This document shows, one piece after another, positions 1 to 11,429 of a DNA stretch of 64,000 bases. The translations under genes and the position numbers were made by a program. Location: assembly GCA_963457665.1 (NCBI GenBank), contig OY735218.1, positions 43,157,348 through 43,221,347 of the forward strand, in the 5' to 3' direction. This stretch comes from Thysanoteuthis rhombus. Taxonomy: Eukaryota; Mollusca; Cephalopoda; Oegopsida; Thysanoteuthidae. Under the pieces are notes generated by a model. The model was not told where the DNA came from, ran no database searches, and worked only from the letters and a program-made list of their open reading frames with translations. The stretch's first letter is position 1; the number at the start of each line of letters is the position of its first letter.

Positions 1-764
1 CACTGCGAAGAGTCAAAAATACATATCCATCTTTTTAGGAACCGTCAACCAAATATGTCATCATAGTTTTCTTGAGTTTTTAATTGAATTTGGCTGACTG
101 ACAACCAATATGTGCATATATAAGCCGCAAAAATGGAGCTAGAAAGCTGAAAATTGAACACGTGATTGGGGTTTTCTAAGTTCCACACAAAAATAGGTTT
201 TTAGTTTAAATTCATAATATAGGTTCATAGTATGAATGATGAAGCGAAATGAAGTTAAATAACGTAGGTCAAGTGGATTGTGAATTACATCTAAGTTTTT
301 TATCAAAAATATTTTTAAAAAATCAATAGACACAATAAAAACGATGAAAGAATAACAGCAATTGGTCTGTCCACTTTGAGATTCAAAGATATTTGTATCC
401 AATTACTGTGGTCATAGGTTACCAATGTAAGAAATGATGTCAGTTTATAGAGTAAATCAAACTTACTTGAGGACATACAACAGCTGATCATTAAATTTAG
501 ATACAGCTTCTGGAAGGCCATTATAAATTTTCCTTTCATATTTGAAAATGGATTTAATCCTCAACATACAGGGTTGACCCAAGGTACTGGCAACACGGGC
601 GGTCGCACAGGGCGTCAAGTGTTCGGAGCATTTGTCACGGGTCTGAAACAGTAAAAGTCTCCAGATATAAATGGAAGAATGAGGAGAAAGATTAAACAGA
701 TTTAAAAAGCCAAAATAATCAAATTCCTTTATATGAAGAGTTGATATTATTCTCTAGTCAGAGA
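1..764. other. Unannotated AT-rich DNA
   Basis: No gene, RNA or recognisable repeat is visible here. Open frames are short, overlap each other and show no protein-like composition. The last part (about 640-764) may belong to the RTE LINE copy that follows, but I cannot show it. Confidence 0.5.
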
Positions 765-1019
765 TATCACAGAAAACGTTAGAAGACCCAAATGGCAACG
801 GGCTGGTCATGTTGTAAGAATGATAGACAACCGATGGACATCATGACTCACGATGTGGATCCTCGGAGATCATATGAGAAAAAAAGATGGTTTGATTTCT
901 AGACAGATTCAAAAGGAAATGGTTACGCAACGCTCACGATAGGAAGGTCTGTCGAATCTTAGGGAAGATCTATATCGAACGAAAGGCGCTAAAAGGTTGC
1001 TGCTGTTGTTGTTGTTAAC

Positions 1020-1062
<43 letters not shown>
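765..1062 (+). mobile_element. RTE-clade LINE, 3'-end fragment with (GAT)n tail
   Basis: Read on the plus strand, this stretch gives the C-terminal part of an RTE-type reverse transcriptase ORF: an AGHVVRM block, then NRWTS, a WI.GDHMR block and an R...K region, with stops in between. The same blocks recur near 18.37 kb (plus) and 36.2-36.4 kb (minus), so this is a repeat family and not a host exon. The copy ends in about 14 GAT units (1018-1061), the kind of short-motif tail RTE elements carry. It is strongly 5'-truncated and decayed. Assignment to RTE rests on recalled similarity to the widespread NRWTxRxTxWxP region of animal RTE ORFs. Confidence 0.75.
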
Positions 1063-1064
<2 letters not shown>

Positions 1065-2930
1065 AAGGAGCCAAAGGCCGGTGTTGTTGATATGTATCAT
1101 TTTTTTAACACTCAGGGGCCACTTTCAGTTTGCTCTCTTTCAATGAAGCTGACAAGAACTGATACAAAACACAGATAATAAACGTACATGAAATAATAAG
1201 TGTTTAAGCAATGCAATATTTTAAACTTATCAATGAATATTTCATTCGCTGGGCATGTTTTTGTTTTAAGAATCCGATTTTCAAACTTTTCCACAGCATT
1301 TTAACTTATTACTTCGGCATAACCTCAACCAAGAAACAACTATCCTCGGGAATAAATGAACAAAACTGATTCTTTAACTAATTTTCTCAATTCCAAAAAA
1401 ACATTTACACCACTGAATGGATTGTTTATTTACAAAAGTGACAATAGCTTGAAGTATGTTCATTTGGTAATTTAGATAATGTCAGCTTCCAAAAAATCCT
1501 AAATTACCTCCCCTGTTTATCTACTGGCATCAAGAAGGATATTTTTATATCATTCGCCACAGAAAACTATTTACAGGCAACTACTTACACACAATCTTAA
1601 AGTATTTAAATAGAAAACGACAGAAAACTGTTGAAATAGAGAGACAGAGAGGATTAGTTGTATATTAAGGCAGTTTACTCTGAGATTTCTTTTATTCAAA
1701 CTATAAAATTCTCAAAAACGTTATTTATATTTTCAGTAATTGGGCGGCCAAGAACCCGTATGACGATTTTCATTCTAATTGGTTCAGCAGTTTTAATGTT
1801 CAATATCTTTTGCATCTTGACACATGGTTATTTATTCCCCAGATTTTTGCATTACAACCGAATCTCAGCAGAATTGGTAAAGATTTGAAAAATTTCCCCA
1901 ATTGAAAACAAAAACAACGTTTTTGTTTATAAAATGTAAACAAACGGTCAGATCGGCCATAATTAACCATCTTTCATGTAGAATCACTTACAAACCTAAA
2001 AACTTAATTGATTTACATTGAAAAATAACGAAGTTATCCAATTGAGAAAAATACACAACGACGACAAGAGACAATAGCGAATGATAGTTCTTGGCTTTTT
2101 TCCCCACGGACAAAATGGCGATGTTAAGACTTGAACACAAGAACTGGCAACGTCTTCGGCAGATATTTCCACAGAATTTTACTGCAGAAATCATTTCTTT
2201 ATATGACGTAGCCACAACCAGGATATGTTCCACCTTTTACTAACTACAATACAGTTCTAAACCGATTGGCAGTATTTCAAATCCTGATGTTTTTGTACTT
2301 CATACTGAAGCTGTATGGTTGTCTTGGTGCTTGAGTCAATCTACCTAGGTTTGGTTTGATCTGCCATGAGAGACAACAAGATGAAATTTTCAATCAAAAT
2401 TTTTCATTCATATTCCTACGCAAATCGAATGGAGAAGAAAGTACTGGCTATAAGAAACAGACGTCAGACATGAACATACAAAGCAGGTCTTTTCAGAAAT
2501 GCAAGCAGATTTTCATCAAGTGGGGAGATGAGATATATTTCTGACTTTGAACTTAATTTTAAAATGTTTGTTCAAAAGGGGGAAATTAGAAAAACTATTA
2601 ATAATGTGCGTTTCTGACTGTTTCTATTTTCCCATCAATCTTTCTTTTTCTGTTTGTCAGTATCAGGTAATCAGTGATTTCAATGCAGTCCTCATCTATA
2701 TCAAACAAAAGCTTTGAATAATAACCAGAAACGTAACACTTCCAACATAGATTTTATTTCCAGAATCAGTTTTGCATCCCTGAAAATAAATATGTCCATC
2801 TCTAGTTCGTCCGCTTCAACACTAATCCTCGACAGTCAATTGCTAAAGGTCTCAGTGGTTGAACTATAGAATTAGAAGATGAAAGCTACTTTGCTTCTTG
2901 CTAAACCAAACCCGTACAAATATTAAGTAT

Positions 2931-2932
<2 letters not shown>
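1063..2932. other. Unannotated AT-rich DNA
   Basis: About 1.9 kb without a recognisable gene or repeat. Frames at 1658-1888 (plus) and 1988-2233 (minus) are under 85 codons and look like chance. Confidence 0.5.

Positions 2933-3012
<80 letters not shown>
2933..3012. repeat. (TA)n microsatellite
   Basis: About 40 TA units with a TG interruption near the right end. It borders the segment that carries the hammerhead motif at 3143-3189. Confidence 0.97.
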
Positions 3013-3013
<1 letters not shown>

Positions 3014-3142
3014 TCCCAATTTGCAACAAGGAAAACAAATGAAAACAGATCCGTTGTAGATGTTTAATCACAATGCTCAATATTTGACACAGTAAATAGA
3101 GATATTAATACGTAAAAAAATGTTATTTACAAAGACATGTAC

Positions 3143-3189
3143 CCGGTGAATGTAAATATTTCGTGTCTGTTGCACTCGTCAGCAACCGG
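3143..3189 (-). ncRNA. Hammerhead ribozyme motif (type I-like), probably from a retroelement
   Basis: On the minus strand the conserved hammerhead core is complete. CTGACGA (matching CUGANGA) is followed by a short stem II, GTG pairing with CAC around a 7-nt loop, then GAAA. The flanks form stem I: CCGGT before the core pairs with ACCGG after it, and the inner TG/CA pair closes next to the core with a 3-nt bulge (TTC) on one side. A UUA triplet just before that arm would be the NUH cleavage site. Stem III (the TATTT part after GAAA) is very short. Hammerheads with minimal stem III are known from Penelope-like elements and retrozymes. No reverse transcriptase is visible nearby, so the host element is not identified. 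Cleavage activity is inference. Confidence 0.6.
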
Positions 3190-3384
3190 CTGTATGTTGT
3201 TTCCTGTGAATGCCAAAAATAACCGTCCCATCTACTTTCAAATAACGTATCCTACAATTATCCAATCAGGTTTGAAAGTTTCTTAAGGTCAAACGGTTCT
3301 TACCATTACCACAATGTATGCATACAAACAATCTCTCAGATTTAAGAAACACGAAATGTTTACATTCACAGAGTATATGTCTAT

Positions 3385-3398
3385 GTGTGTGTGAGAGA

Positions 3399-3431
<33 letters not shown>
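3385..3431. repeat. (GT)n(TA)n compound microsatellite
   Basis: GTGT and GAGA units run into GT and then TA dinucleotides. Nothing else is attached to it. Confidence 0.9.
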
Positions 3432-3903
3432 ACTTTTGAAGAGACATCGTTTTCACTCAATGAAAATCAAAATTCCTAATGATCTTTGTAATACAGTGTA
3501 TACTAAATTAGATATAATCATAAATGGTAGTACCATTTATTCACATGAGGTAATCTTGAGATGAGAATAGTATATGCGTCCAACAGACAAAAACCTACTA
3601 TAGGTCTGTGAGGATTTCTTTCCTTTGGAACTTTCTCCAATACTAATCCAGGAGGCTTTGAAGAAAGAATCAGTAGTAAAATATTGGATTGTACGATTAG
3701 TTGGTCTTTTCTCAACTATCATTGCATAATTTCAAAAAGGCACCACGTTCAAGAAAAAGTCTTTTGCGACTGGCTGGATTTCACACATAAACAGCATGCT
3801 TGAATCAACCACCAATACAGTATCTATACAGATACACGGTCGTAATGTACAATTGTAATACACTTCCATTTATACGGACCATCTCTTTCTGTTGTATTTG
3901 CAG

Positions 3904-3999
3904 GGGCGAAAATTCCGCAAGAGGTGTGTTCTGCTGGCGTGCGAAGAATGCCAAACTGGTCACCACTATCAGGTCCCTCCTGGTACCATCAAGAACTAA
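3904..3999 (+). CDS. Candidate terminal exon of an unknown Cys-containing protein
   Basis: A pyrimidine-rich stretch (3882-3900, TCTCTTTCTG...) ends in CAG at 3901-3903, a plausible splice acceptor. From 3904 the frame gives 31 codons and then TAA. The peptide begins GRKFRKRC, continues with a second and third Cys (C-x4-C-x2-C spacing) and an HHYQVPPGT segment. It is basic at the front and less low-complexity than other frames here. Two other frames also stay open over most of the stretch, no AATAAA lies within the next 250 bases, and I recognise no family. It could be a real last exon of a secreted protein or chance. No partner exon was found. Confidence 0.18.
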   Translation, partial: GRKFRKRCVLLACEECQTGHHYQVPPGTIKN

Positions 4000-4785
4000 G
4001 TCAATGAACATTTACGTGCATGCCATCTCCACTTCATTTCCGGTTAGGAACGCTCAAAAATTCAAGCTGAAGCAGCTTCTACGACTTTTTGTATCTCCCT
4101 GACAGACGCCTTACTCACAGAACAAACCACAAAAACACCTCTATTACCAAACACGCGCGCACGTGCAAACACAATGAACACTTGAATGATTTGGCTTGAC
4201 GAATGAAGATTTTGAAAGGGTTTTTTCACATTAGTAGGACCTGTGTGCTGAATAATTCCTTCAGACTAAACAATGAAGTTTCAAGGTGAAGTGCAACTTG
4301 CGACTTTAAACCGAGAGATGGCATCCTAGTGAGAGAAGGAGACAAAAGACAGACAGACAGAGACAGGGGGCAGACAGAGGGATTCATTCTATTTCATTTT
4401 GAGAACTGCATCTGAATGTGATCTTTACTCTTTTAGATGTGGAAAAGCCACAATTTACGACCCATTCCAGCATTGACTGTTTTCCTTGTAAGATACTTGA
4501 AGAATGAAGATTCGTGGTTGCAGATGGCGAGAATCAAATTTGCCTAGCCGAACGCAATGTACATCCGTTGAAGGATATCCAGATAAAATCACGTGACAAT
4601 GACGAAGCCCATGTTGCTTTGTCCTCTGATGTAATTACTTATTGAATAGCTGGAGGTGGGGGCGGGGGAACAGGTGAAGAGGGCGTAGAAGGAGGCTTCA
4701 ATGGCTATGAGTTAACAGAAAGTGTGGAAGTGTAAGCACTACTATTTGTAATCAGTTCAGTTTTCATTCGCCTCTCTTTCGATTG
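4000..4785. other. Unannotated DNA
   Basis: No gene seen. A small CAGACAGACAG purine run lies near 4350. The rest is non-repetitive to the eye. Confidence 0.5.
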
Positions 4786-5390
4786 TGTCTTCTTAAAATC
4801 TCTCATTCTTTCTCTTTTTTATTTATTTTTTTAACCGTTTCCCCCCTGTCTCTCTTCTGCACCCCGTATATCTACATTATTTTTTTCTTTGTAAATTATC
4901 CATCTCTTAACAAATATTTTTTTCTTTCTTTCTCCCATGATCTTTTTGTCCTCTCATTCTTTCTTATGCTTTTTTTACCCTTTTCAAAGAGGAAAAGAAG
5001 AAAGAAAAAAGGAAAAGGTAGAGGAAAAAGAAAGAAGAAAAGGTAGAAGGAAAAGAAAGAAGGAATAAAGGAAAAGGTAGTAGTGATTAAATAGGAAGAG
5101 GAACCGAATGAAAATGAAGGAAAATCTGATTGAAAGAAAAAGTGACAAAGAAGAAAGTTAATTAAGCAAAAGCAACTGAGAAAAAAAGAAGAAACAAAAG
5201 GAATAAGAAAACCGGGAATGAAGTGAAGAAAAAGAGAATAATGGAGAGATAGAAATGGTGAATGAAATGACAGGATTAAAAGAAAGAAACATCTGGAACA
5301 ATGAGAGAGAGAGAGAAAGGGAGATAAAAGGAGGGTAAATGAAGGAAATTAAAGGGAGAAAAATATTAAAATAATCAAAGAAAAAAGAAT
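4786..5390. repeat. Polypyrimidine block followed by polypurine block
   Basis: From about 4786 to 4985 the plus strand is almost entirely C and T (many TTCTTTCTC units). At about 4985 it switches to almost entirely A and G (AAAGGAAAAGGTAGAGG-like units) until about 5390. Long frames in this block are low-complexity artefacts. Such a strand switch can fold back on itself. Confidence 0.85.
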
Positions 5391-7524
5391 AGCTCTTAGT
5401 TAACTGGTCAGTGCGGAGTCCGTATAATGTGAAATATTGTAAAGACAAAATTCGTTCCAAGTTGCTACTCTACAGATGAATAAAAGAAAACTTGAGAAAA
5501 TGTAATGTATGGAAAAATTTAGATTTTAACGAAACAAAAACTCAGAAACCCAGCCAGATATCGGAAACCTTATGGGTTTAAGAGCCGAGCGCCAGCAACT
5601 TTGGTTGAAGGTGTAGGACAATAACACAGCCACTTTCATGTCGGACAACAGCAGGACAATGGCGCAGGATTCTCACCCAATTCCTTTTTTCCAAAAGGGG
5701 CCGGTGGACATGTCCCTAAATATTGGCTATGTTGTTCTTTAAGATGGTGTACATTTTACACTTGCACCAACAGCTGTGCGCATGTGTCGATGCATTCTCG
5801 GGAAACCTCATTAGGATTACACATCCGGTTGACAGGAAACATGATGACTAGTCTGCAAATGGAAAATACAACTAATGGTGCTAAGATGTGGAGAGATGTA
5901 GACTCGTTTCACATTTTTTTTAAAGTCCATTTATAATGGTAAACTGTTTTATTTTGTTTTGTCTCTGTTTTGATGGTGCAATTCTCCCAAACAGAGGAAA
6001 AGGAGCTGAAGTTTCCTGCATCTAAAAAGCAACATTTTCAATATTGCATTTTAGACAAACGATACGTAAAATTTAATTCTTAGTTAACTTCTTTTCTGAG
6101 AGACGCAAACATTCCTGCCGGACCCTGAAAGGGGCTGGCGACGAACTGACTTTTACTACTATCAATATCCTACTCGCAACTCGATCTCTTTGTTGATCTA
6201 AAATCTGCGTTTTGTATTTTTCTTTAAATGCATGGCAATGCCTATCTCTCTGTAAATGCGTGGATATTCTCAAAGTTTAGAAAATATTTCAACTTATGTG
6301 AAAACAGTTTTGGAAGGACCATTAACTTCTTTTTAGTTGCTCAACAATTGCACGAAAAAAGCTATTGCAACCACCTTGACTGTTATCCGTGAAGACACCA
6401 GTAATTAGTAGCTGTCCCATAAGCTAGCGTTATTCATTACTCCCCATTTGATATTTAGTTTATGAACTGGGAACCAACCATTACTGTTTTATCCTTGTTT
6501 TGATTCGGTACACTTTTGATCGAATTAGAATTACATACGGAAAACTAATTGATGCAAACAACAAAAGTTAATCCCCGTAAAAAAAGGGTTCGAAAGAAGA
6601 ATTAGAAAAAAATAATTCCATGAAAGAAAGAATGTCGTCTGGAATGCAATATTGAATTAAAACGTTTTAGATGTATGAATCAAGTGCATACATATCTTAC
6701 ACTTTCAGTGAAGAAAATTCTGGATGGGAAATAAAGCAAACTTGTATTTACAAAATTGTGGACAGGAAGGTATAAACACTGTTATATAGATATTTCAATC
6801 GGATATTACAAAGCAGAGAGACGCTGAAATTATGTTATGTTGCTAATGTGGATTTTTTAACGAATCAGATCATTGATTCTTATTCCAACTCGTTTGCAAA
6901 ACTCAATGCATAAAGATTTCGATGAACGCTAATAAATGCCAATAACATTTATTTGTAACACGTTGTAGTAGCTAATTAGAAACTATTAATCTATTTTAAA
7001 ACTGTCATCTTGATTTCTGTATTATCTGAGGGTGTTGTATAGATTATTTGAGAGGTTTACTTGAGCTCAATATTTGCTGACCGCCCTTCCGTTCTTTCCA
7101 CAAACTCTGAAAATATTTCCTGCTAATTCCAGTCGAATAGTTTGAATCATTCCTCAGTACCTCTTGTTTCCTCCTTCAGAAGTAATTTGGGCATTTTTTT
7201 TATCCAGGCACACGTAGCCAGTGGTGATGTGACGCTCAAGCAAAATACTCAATTGCTGGGGGATAATTGTCACTTTGCCCGAGACATCTGAAATGCTGAA
7301 GCGATGAGGCGATCGTCCGACGTGTCAGGTGTTCTTCCATGTGGTTTCTTATCACTTGTACTTGCCCGGTGATCTCAAAAAATCTCTATTTATAACGTTG
7401 CCAAACTTTCTTGGGACTATTGAACGTGAAAATCCTTGAACAATCATCATGAGAATCGTTCTTAACCGATTCATTGGGGACATAGGAACTAGAATGCAAT
7501 TTTCATATTAAAATTGAATATCAA
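5391..7524. other. Unannotated DNA
   Basis: No gene or classifiable repeat seen over about 2.1 kb. Composition is ordinary AT-rich DNA, with a less AT-rich patch at 5560-5830 that has no protein-like frame. Confidence 0.5.
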
Positions 7525-7800
7525 AATGTCTTTTTGTGTTTTATTGATTTCACTAAAGCAGTCGGTAAAGTGCTCCATGAAAAATGATTTTGAATCGTTT
7601 CTAAACTAAACATCGATGGATGGAACCAACATATTATTCAAGATTTGTTCAAGGAGCAAATGGCGACAATACAATCAGCTGGAGTGAGATTCAAAATGAA
7701 TTTAGACATAGCTGTGTTGTCACAAGTGAACTAGTTTTCTCTCTTTCTCTCTCTCCCTCCTCTCTCTCTCTCTCTCTCTCTCTCTATATCTATCTATCTA

Positions 7801-7854
<54 letters not shown>

Positions 7855-8063
7855 GAAATGATATTCAGAGACATAGACGACTTAAATGGGATAAACATTG
7901 GAAGTGTAAACGTCAACACTATAAGATATACAAATGATACCATCGTAATAGCAAGTTGTGTGGAAGACTTATAATTCCTTTCAGACAAAGAACTACAAAC
8001 AAGGGGAGAATTTTATTTAACGATTAACAGTAAGAAAACCAAATGTATGGTAATATCTGAAAA

Positions 8064-8066
<3 letters not shown>
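7525..8066 (+). mobile_element. Non-LTR retrotransposon reverse transcriptase fragment, split by microsatellites
   Basis: At 7531 the plus strand reads FLCFIDFTKAV, the RT palm motif A region (FIDF.KAF in intact relatives). It is followed by an LNIDG...IIQDL segment typical of LINE RTs. After a 117-bp TC/TA microsatellite the same type of ORF resumes at about 7852 with FRDIDDLNGI, then IRYTNDTIVIA (motif C region; the usual YADD is here YTND) and INSKKTKCMVIS. The order and spacing match one RT in which the QG.LSP region was lost or replaced where the microsatellite sits. The clade is not settled. It is not the R4/Dong family found just downstream. Decayed and non-functional. Confidence 0.75.
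7735..7851. repeat. (TC)n(TATC)n(TA)n microsatellite inside a LINE
   Basis: TC units grade into TATC and then about 25 TA units. The array lies between two parts of one LINE reverse transcriptase and takes the place of its motif B region. Confidence 0.95.
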
Positions 8067-8153
<87 letters not shown>

Positions 8154-8326
8154 TATCATTATTATCATTATCATTATTATTATTATTATCATTATTATTA
8201 TTATTATTACAAGAACATTTTGAAGAATATGTTGGTCCCATCCATTGATGTTTAGTTCAGAGAGGATTCAAAATCATTTTTCATCGAGTAGCAACAGCAG
8301 TAGCAATAACAACAACAATAATAATA

Positions 8327-8390
<64 letters not shown>

Positions 8391-8395
8391 GTTGT
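8065..8395. repeat. Trinucleotide repeat cluster: (CTT)n, (ATT)n, (ACT)n, (TAA)n
   Basis: About 20 CTT units, then ATT with scattered ATC variants, a 100-bp non-repetitive spacer, then ACT and about 14 TAA units. Its left edge is the end of one LINE fragment and its right edge the start of an R4/Dong LINE fragment. Confidence 0.95.
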
Positions 8396-8408
8396 TGCAG
8401 TAGTACTG

Positions 8409-8717
8409 CTCAACAGAATCCTGAAAAACAGCAAAGGATACCAATTCTCCAAAACAAAGGGGAAAGTCAACCACCTAATGTACATAGACGATCTAAAATC
8501 ATTTGTCAAAAACCGGGGAGAACTCGAGAGGTTGTTCAACAAAGTAAAAGAATACAATGATGACATTGGGATGGAGTTTGGAATAGAAAAGTATGCAATT
8601 ATGGTAATGCATAAAGGAAGGCTCACAATGGCTGAAGGAATCGATCTCCCGGACAACAGTAAGATTATAGCACTGACCGCACAAGACCGATACGAATACC
8701 TGGGAGTTCTTGAATGT
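8409..8717 (+). mobile_element. R4/Dong-clade LINE fragment (RT palm), next to (TAA)n
   Basis: This stretch is open through 103 codons and matches residues 700-802 of the intact LINE ORF at 46.7-50.3 kb. By hand count about 19 of 103 residues differ, roughly 81 percent identity. The catalytic YMDD box is YIDD here. The fragment begins a few bases after a (TAA)n tract and ends abruptly at the GVLEC position, so it has lost both ends of the element. The TAA junction on its 5' side is what a truncated insertion into TAA repeats would leave. The missing 3' part needs a later deletion or rearrangement. Confidence 0.85.
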
Positions 8718-9510
8718 GTTTATTTGTTAGATTTGTTTAATTTCATTCTCCCCTTATCTTTGATATTGCTCTAAAATTCTGTGGGAAGCGTTCTCCTTCT
8801 GATTTACCCTCTCCTAAATGCACACCAAAAGCGTTTGCATGGGTGAAACTTTCAATTTTTAATTGCCACTCCTGTGAGCTTCAATTAAATTCAAAACTCA
8901 GAATATAAGGGAGAGGTATGCTCAAACATGAACTGCCCGTCTGATTGAACCTAAAATAATCATATTAATCCATAGGATCTGTTCGTAATTCACTCACACA
9001 ATAAAGCTCGGCCCCGATATACACTCAAATAAGCTAAGATAGACCCGCCCAGCTCACCTCCACTCTCAATACTTTAACACATCCGAATCGACAACATGAA
9101 TGACATAGCTATACAAAAAATCCATATATTTTGTTTTTAATCCTTTTTCCTTGTTTGTCTACCTACCCACCCATATCTGTCTGCCTGCATACCCATGTCT
9201 GTCTGCCTACCCACCAAGAGCAAATAGAATGGATGCCAAGATACGGTGGAACTCTAAGGCCATTCCAAATGACACCAGCAGTAACCAATTTACCAGGCAC
9301 CCACAACACGTCGTAGGCCAGCATGGCAGGGCATGACCCAACATTCCCCACAGTTCGTACAATGAAAATTATACCGGTCGTTCCTGTTTGGTCATCAGTC
9401 CTAAAAGGCCCAGCCACAATATTTGCCTTGTGTGGGAGTGATGTACTCCAACAGCGACCACCCAAACACCCCACAAAACCCTCACCAAAAGAACAACATG
9501 ATACTTTAGT
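8718..9510. other. Unannotated DNA, including a short CTGTCTGCCTACC minisatellite
   Basis: 8718-9150 shows nothing. At 9155-9222 units of the type TGTCTGCCTACCCACC repeat about three times. 9225-9510 may be the 5' part of the RTE LINE that starts its endonuclease at 9511, since the sequence runs into it without a break. Confidence 0.5.
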
Positions 9511-10556
9511 ACCTACAGTGTCAGAACACTCTCAATAGACTCTCATCTAAATGAGCTAAAAAATGAAATCAGAAATAGCAAGTTGGACATTATCGGCATT
9601 AGCAAAATGAGAAGACTAGGGGAAGAACTAATAGAACTGAAAACAAACATCTTTACAACTATAGAAGAGAGAAATTAAAACAAATTGGAGCAGGTTTCCT
9701 CATCAATAAAGTGGTAAGCTTCAACACTGTTTCAGACTGCATAGCCAGCTCAAAGCGGTACAAACTGAGTATCATTTAAGTCTACGCTCCCACTTCGTAA
9801 TCAGCCAAAGAAGAAATAGGCGACTTCTATGATGACTTGAACTCCTTTTAGGTACTAAAAATACTTCAATGTCATCATGGGAGACTTCAACGCACAGGTA
9901 GGACAAGGAAATGGACGTTGTGTTGGCGAGTTCAGATGCAAAGTACGGGGCTAGAGACGTAAAGATCTTGTAAACTTCTCAACCGTTACCGACTTCAAAA
10001 TCATAAATACCCTCTTCAAAAAGAAACCCAATAGAAAATAGACTTGGAAGAGCCCCAACTACGAAACCAAGAACGAAATAAACTAAATCTTAACTGACAA
10101 AAGTGACACCATCAAAGACAATCAAGTCATAAATCAAGTAAACATAGGAAGTGACCACAGAATGGTCAGATGTGAGATACAAATAAACACGAATAAAGAA
10201 TAAGGAAAAATGTTCTACACTTAATCACAACCGCTAAACCTGATACTTCAAGCTTCAATTGAAAAACAGATATAAAATTCTTACCGAAGAGAACGACACC
10301 AAAACCAACACAAAACCAACATCAACGAACTCCATAACAAAATAACAACCTCTCTAATAGAAGCTACGTCTATATTTAAACCAAGGAGCACAGAAACCAT
10401 TTGTGAAATTTCAGATGAAACCAGGAGACTCATGAAAAATGAAGAAACCTCAAGCAACCGACAACAAAGGTCGGACGAGCGAGTCCTTGACAGAATACTG
10501 AGATATGGTTGATAGCCTTTGAGAGGTTTAGAATCCTTGAGTTGGGAAAATACTTT
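9511..10556 (+). mobile_element. RTE-clade LINE, apurinic endonuclease part
   Basis: The plus strand opens with TYSVRTLS, the start of an APE-type endonuclease (TWNVRTL in intact relatives). It continues LDIIGISKMRR, where the usual catalytic Glu of GISEVRR is replaced by Lys, then YAPTS, MGDFNAQVGQG (catalytic Asp/Asn) and GSDHRMVR near 10150 (catalytic His). Several stops and frame changes interrupt it, so it is dead. It stops at about 10500-10556, where a Gypsy LTR begins. The matching 3' end of an RTE element in the same orientation lies on the far side of that LTR element (18.02-18.67 kb). The RT middle is not seen on either side. Confidence 0.78.
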
Positions 10557-11118
10557 TGCACTAAAGTGTCGGGCAAACAAAGCCCTGGACAGATTACAGA
10601 TATTTGATTATTAATTGCCTTTGTTGAGAAAATATCTCCAGTTTCAGGGCAGGTAAATTGTTTGCCAGGGGATCTAGCCCTACCTATCGCCTACGCAAAG
10701 GGTAAAATTATGGATTCCCAAAATTGGACAGATCAGAATGAAGATTACTTAGGCTAACATGATTTCAATATTTGCCAGTTGAGAAGGCAAGAAATCAATT
10801 ATAAACACTTCAGCCAACGGCCCAAATCACAAGGGGAGCCGGCTATCTATAAGCCACCAATTTTTGAGTAGACAGAGTCGGGTGCAGTTAAGCCGCTGGG
10901 ACACTGCATAGAATTCAACGGTCCAGGTCACCACGATATCCTGACCCCCAGAAGATTATATCTTTGTGTCAACAGATATACCAAGAGATATCAAGTAGAT
11001 AACCCGAAAGACAGACTGATAGTCATTCCATAGTGTCCTCACCCACATCAGCGTATATTTTGACAAGTCAGCCTGTAATAATACCGGATGTAAACTTTGT
11101 TGCATATTCATCGTTACA
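10557..11118 (+). repeat. 5' LTR
   Basis: Starts TGCACTAAAGTGTC and ends at about ...GTTACA just before the primer-binding site. It aligns along its length with 17175-17799. Confidence 0.8.
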
Positions 11119-11120
11119 AC

Positions 11121-11138
11121 TGGTGCCGTGACGAAGGA
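11121..11138 (+). other. Primer-binding site
   Basis: TGGTGCCGTGACGAAGGA lies 2 bases after the 5' LTR and has the TGG start expected for priming by a tRNA 3' end. The tRNA was not identified. Confidence 0.65.
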
Positions 11139-11429
11139 TTTTCGACCCAGTGAGACTACACAAAAGTAAGGGCCAACAGACTTTAGCCAAAGTGGCTATA
11201 GGCCCAGAAATTGTGCTTTGAAAAAAAAAAGAGACTGTGTTTTGGGAAAAAAAAGAAAAAAGTGAGACAAAGAGAGAAAGAGAAAGGAGCGAGGAGAAGG
11301 TACGTGCACTTTTTGTATCTCTATTGTTCATTTGAGTCAGTATTGCACCTCACCGCCAAATAGAATTATTAGGTTGTTTTATGTTTTTGTTTTGTTGTCT
11401 TATTGATTTTGTCTTGACCAGTTCTATTG

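Noticed and set aside
5158-5460. 100-codon minus frame
   Set aside because: Low-complexity product of the polypurine block.
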